In this document: piece after piece, positions 6,642-6,667 of the stretch | How the letters are laid out: every line of letters begins with the position of its first letter | How positions within the stretch are numbered: position 1 is the first letter of the stretch | Assembly: GCA_002780675.1 (NCBI GenBank) | Contig: PEUR01000099.1 | Span: 1 to 6,667 of the forward strand | From: Gallionellales bacterium CG03_land_8_20_14_0_80_55_15 | GTDB lineage: Bacteria; Pseudomonadota; Gammaproteobacteria; Burkholderiales; Gallionellaceae | Length of the DNA: 6,667 bases | Reading direction: 5' to 3' | Notes under the pieces: model-generated | Databases searched by the model: none | Told to the model about the DNA's origin: nothing | What the model saw: the letters and a program-made list of their open reading frames with translations, nothing else | Program-made: the position numbers and the translations under genes

Positions 6642-6667
6642 AAAATGAGCTGCGGATTATCCTGCGA

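Noticed and set aside
6656..6661. A GATAAT hexamer on the minus strand that could be a -10 box for rnfA.
   Set aside because: The -35 region would lie beyond the right edge, so the promoter cannot be supported.

Overview
The window holds a complete Rnf electron-transport operon (rnfA-B-C-D-G-E), entirely on the minus strand and running right to left from about 6629 to 1296. It is followed downstream, still on the minus strand, by a small accessory region with a nucleotidyltransferase/HEPN gene pair and a second, shorter nucleotidyltransferase. The gene order ABCDGE and protein sequences close to the gamma/betaproteobacterial (Rsx-type) Rnf branch point to a proteobacterium. The moderately high GC of the operon and the GC-rich REP-like hairpins suggest a betaproteobacterium, perhaps of the Nitrosomonadales/Gallionellaceae type. 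That placement is an inference from general resemblance and is not proven by the sequence.

Right part (1296-6629): six genes packed with almost no gaps. rnfA/rnfB share one base (TAATG), rnfC/rnfD are one base apart, and rnfB/rnfC, rnfD/rnfG and rnfG/rnfE each overlap by four bases (ATGA). Together they encode a membrane complex that moves electrons between ferredoxin and NAD(H) coupled to ion movement. RnfC carries the NADH/FMN site and two [4Fe-4S] clusters. RnfB carries three cluster-binding motifs. RnfD and RnfG carry covalent FMN on a threonine. RnfA and RnfE form the membrane core with paired cysteines. All expected ligand residues are present, so the complex looks functional. No nth, apbE, soxR or nif gene is in the window, so the partner pathway cannot be read from here. 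Upstream of rnfA only 38 bases remain, so the promoter is mostly outside.

Left part (76-1270): a MNT/HEPN module starts 25 bases after rnfE with no visible terminator. The nucleotidyltransferase (962-1270) overlaps its HEPN partner (492-965) by an ATGA. The HEPN protein has the R-x4-H-x-Y motif known from HepT toxins, whose tyrosine is AMPylated by the MntA antitoxin. After a 158-base gap comes a second nucleotidyltransferase (76-333), a paralogue that ends about 17 residues early and has no HEPN partner inside the window. The first 75 bases are very AT-rich and hold nothing recognisable.

The main oddities are two GC-rich hairpin repeats that lie inside coding sequence (tail of RnfG at 2009-2041, tail of RnfC at 4009-4035), the first of which abuts the rnfE ribosome binding site, and the MNT-HEPN-MNT arrangement directly downstream of rnf. 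I found no clearly undescribed system; the MNT/HEPN module is a variant of a known type.
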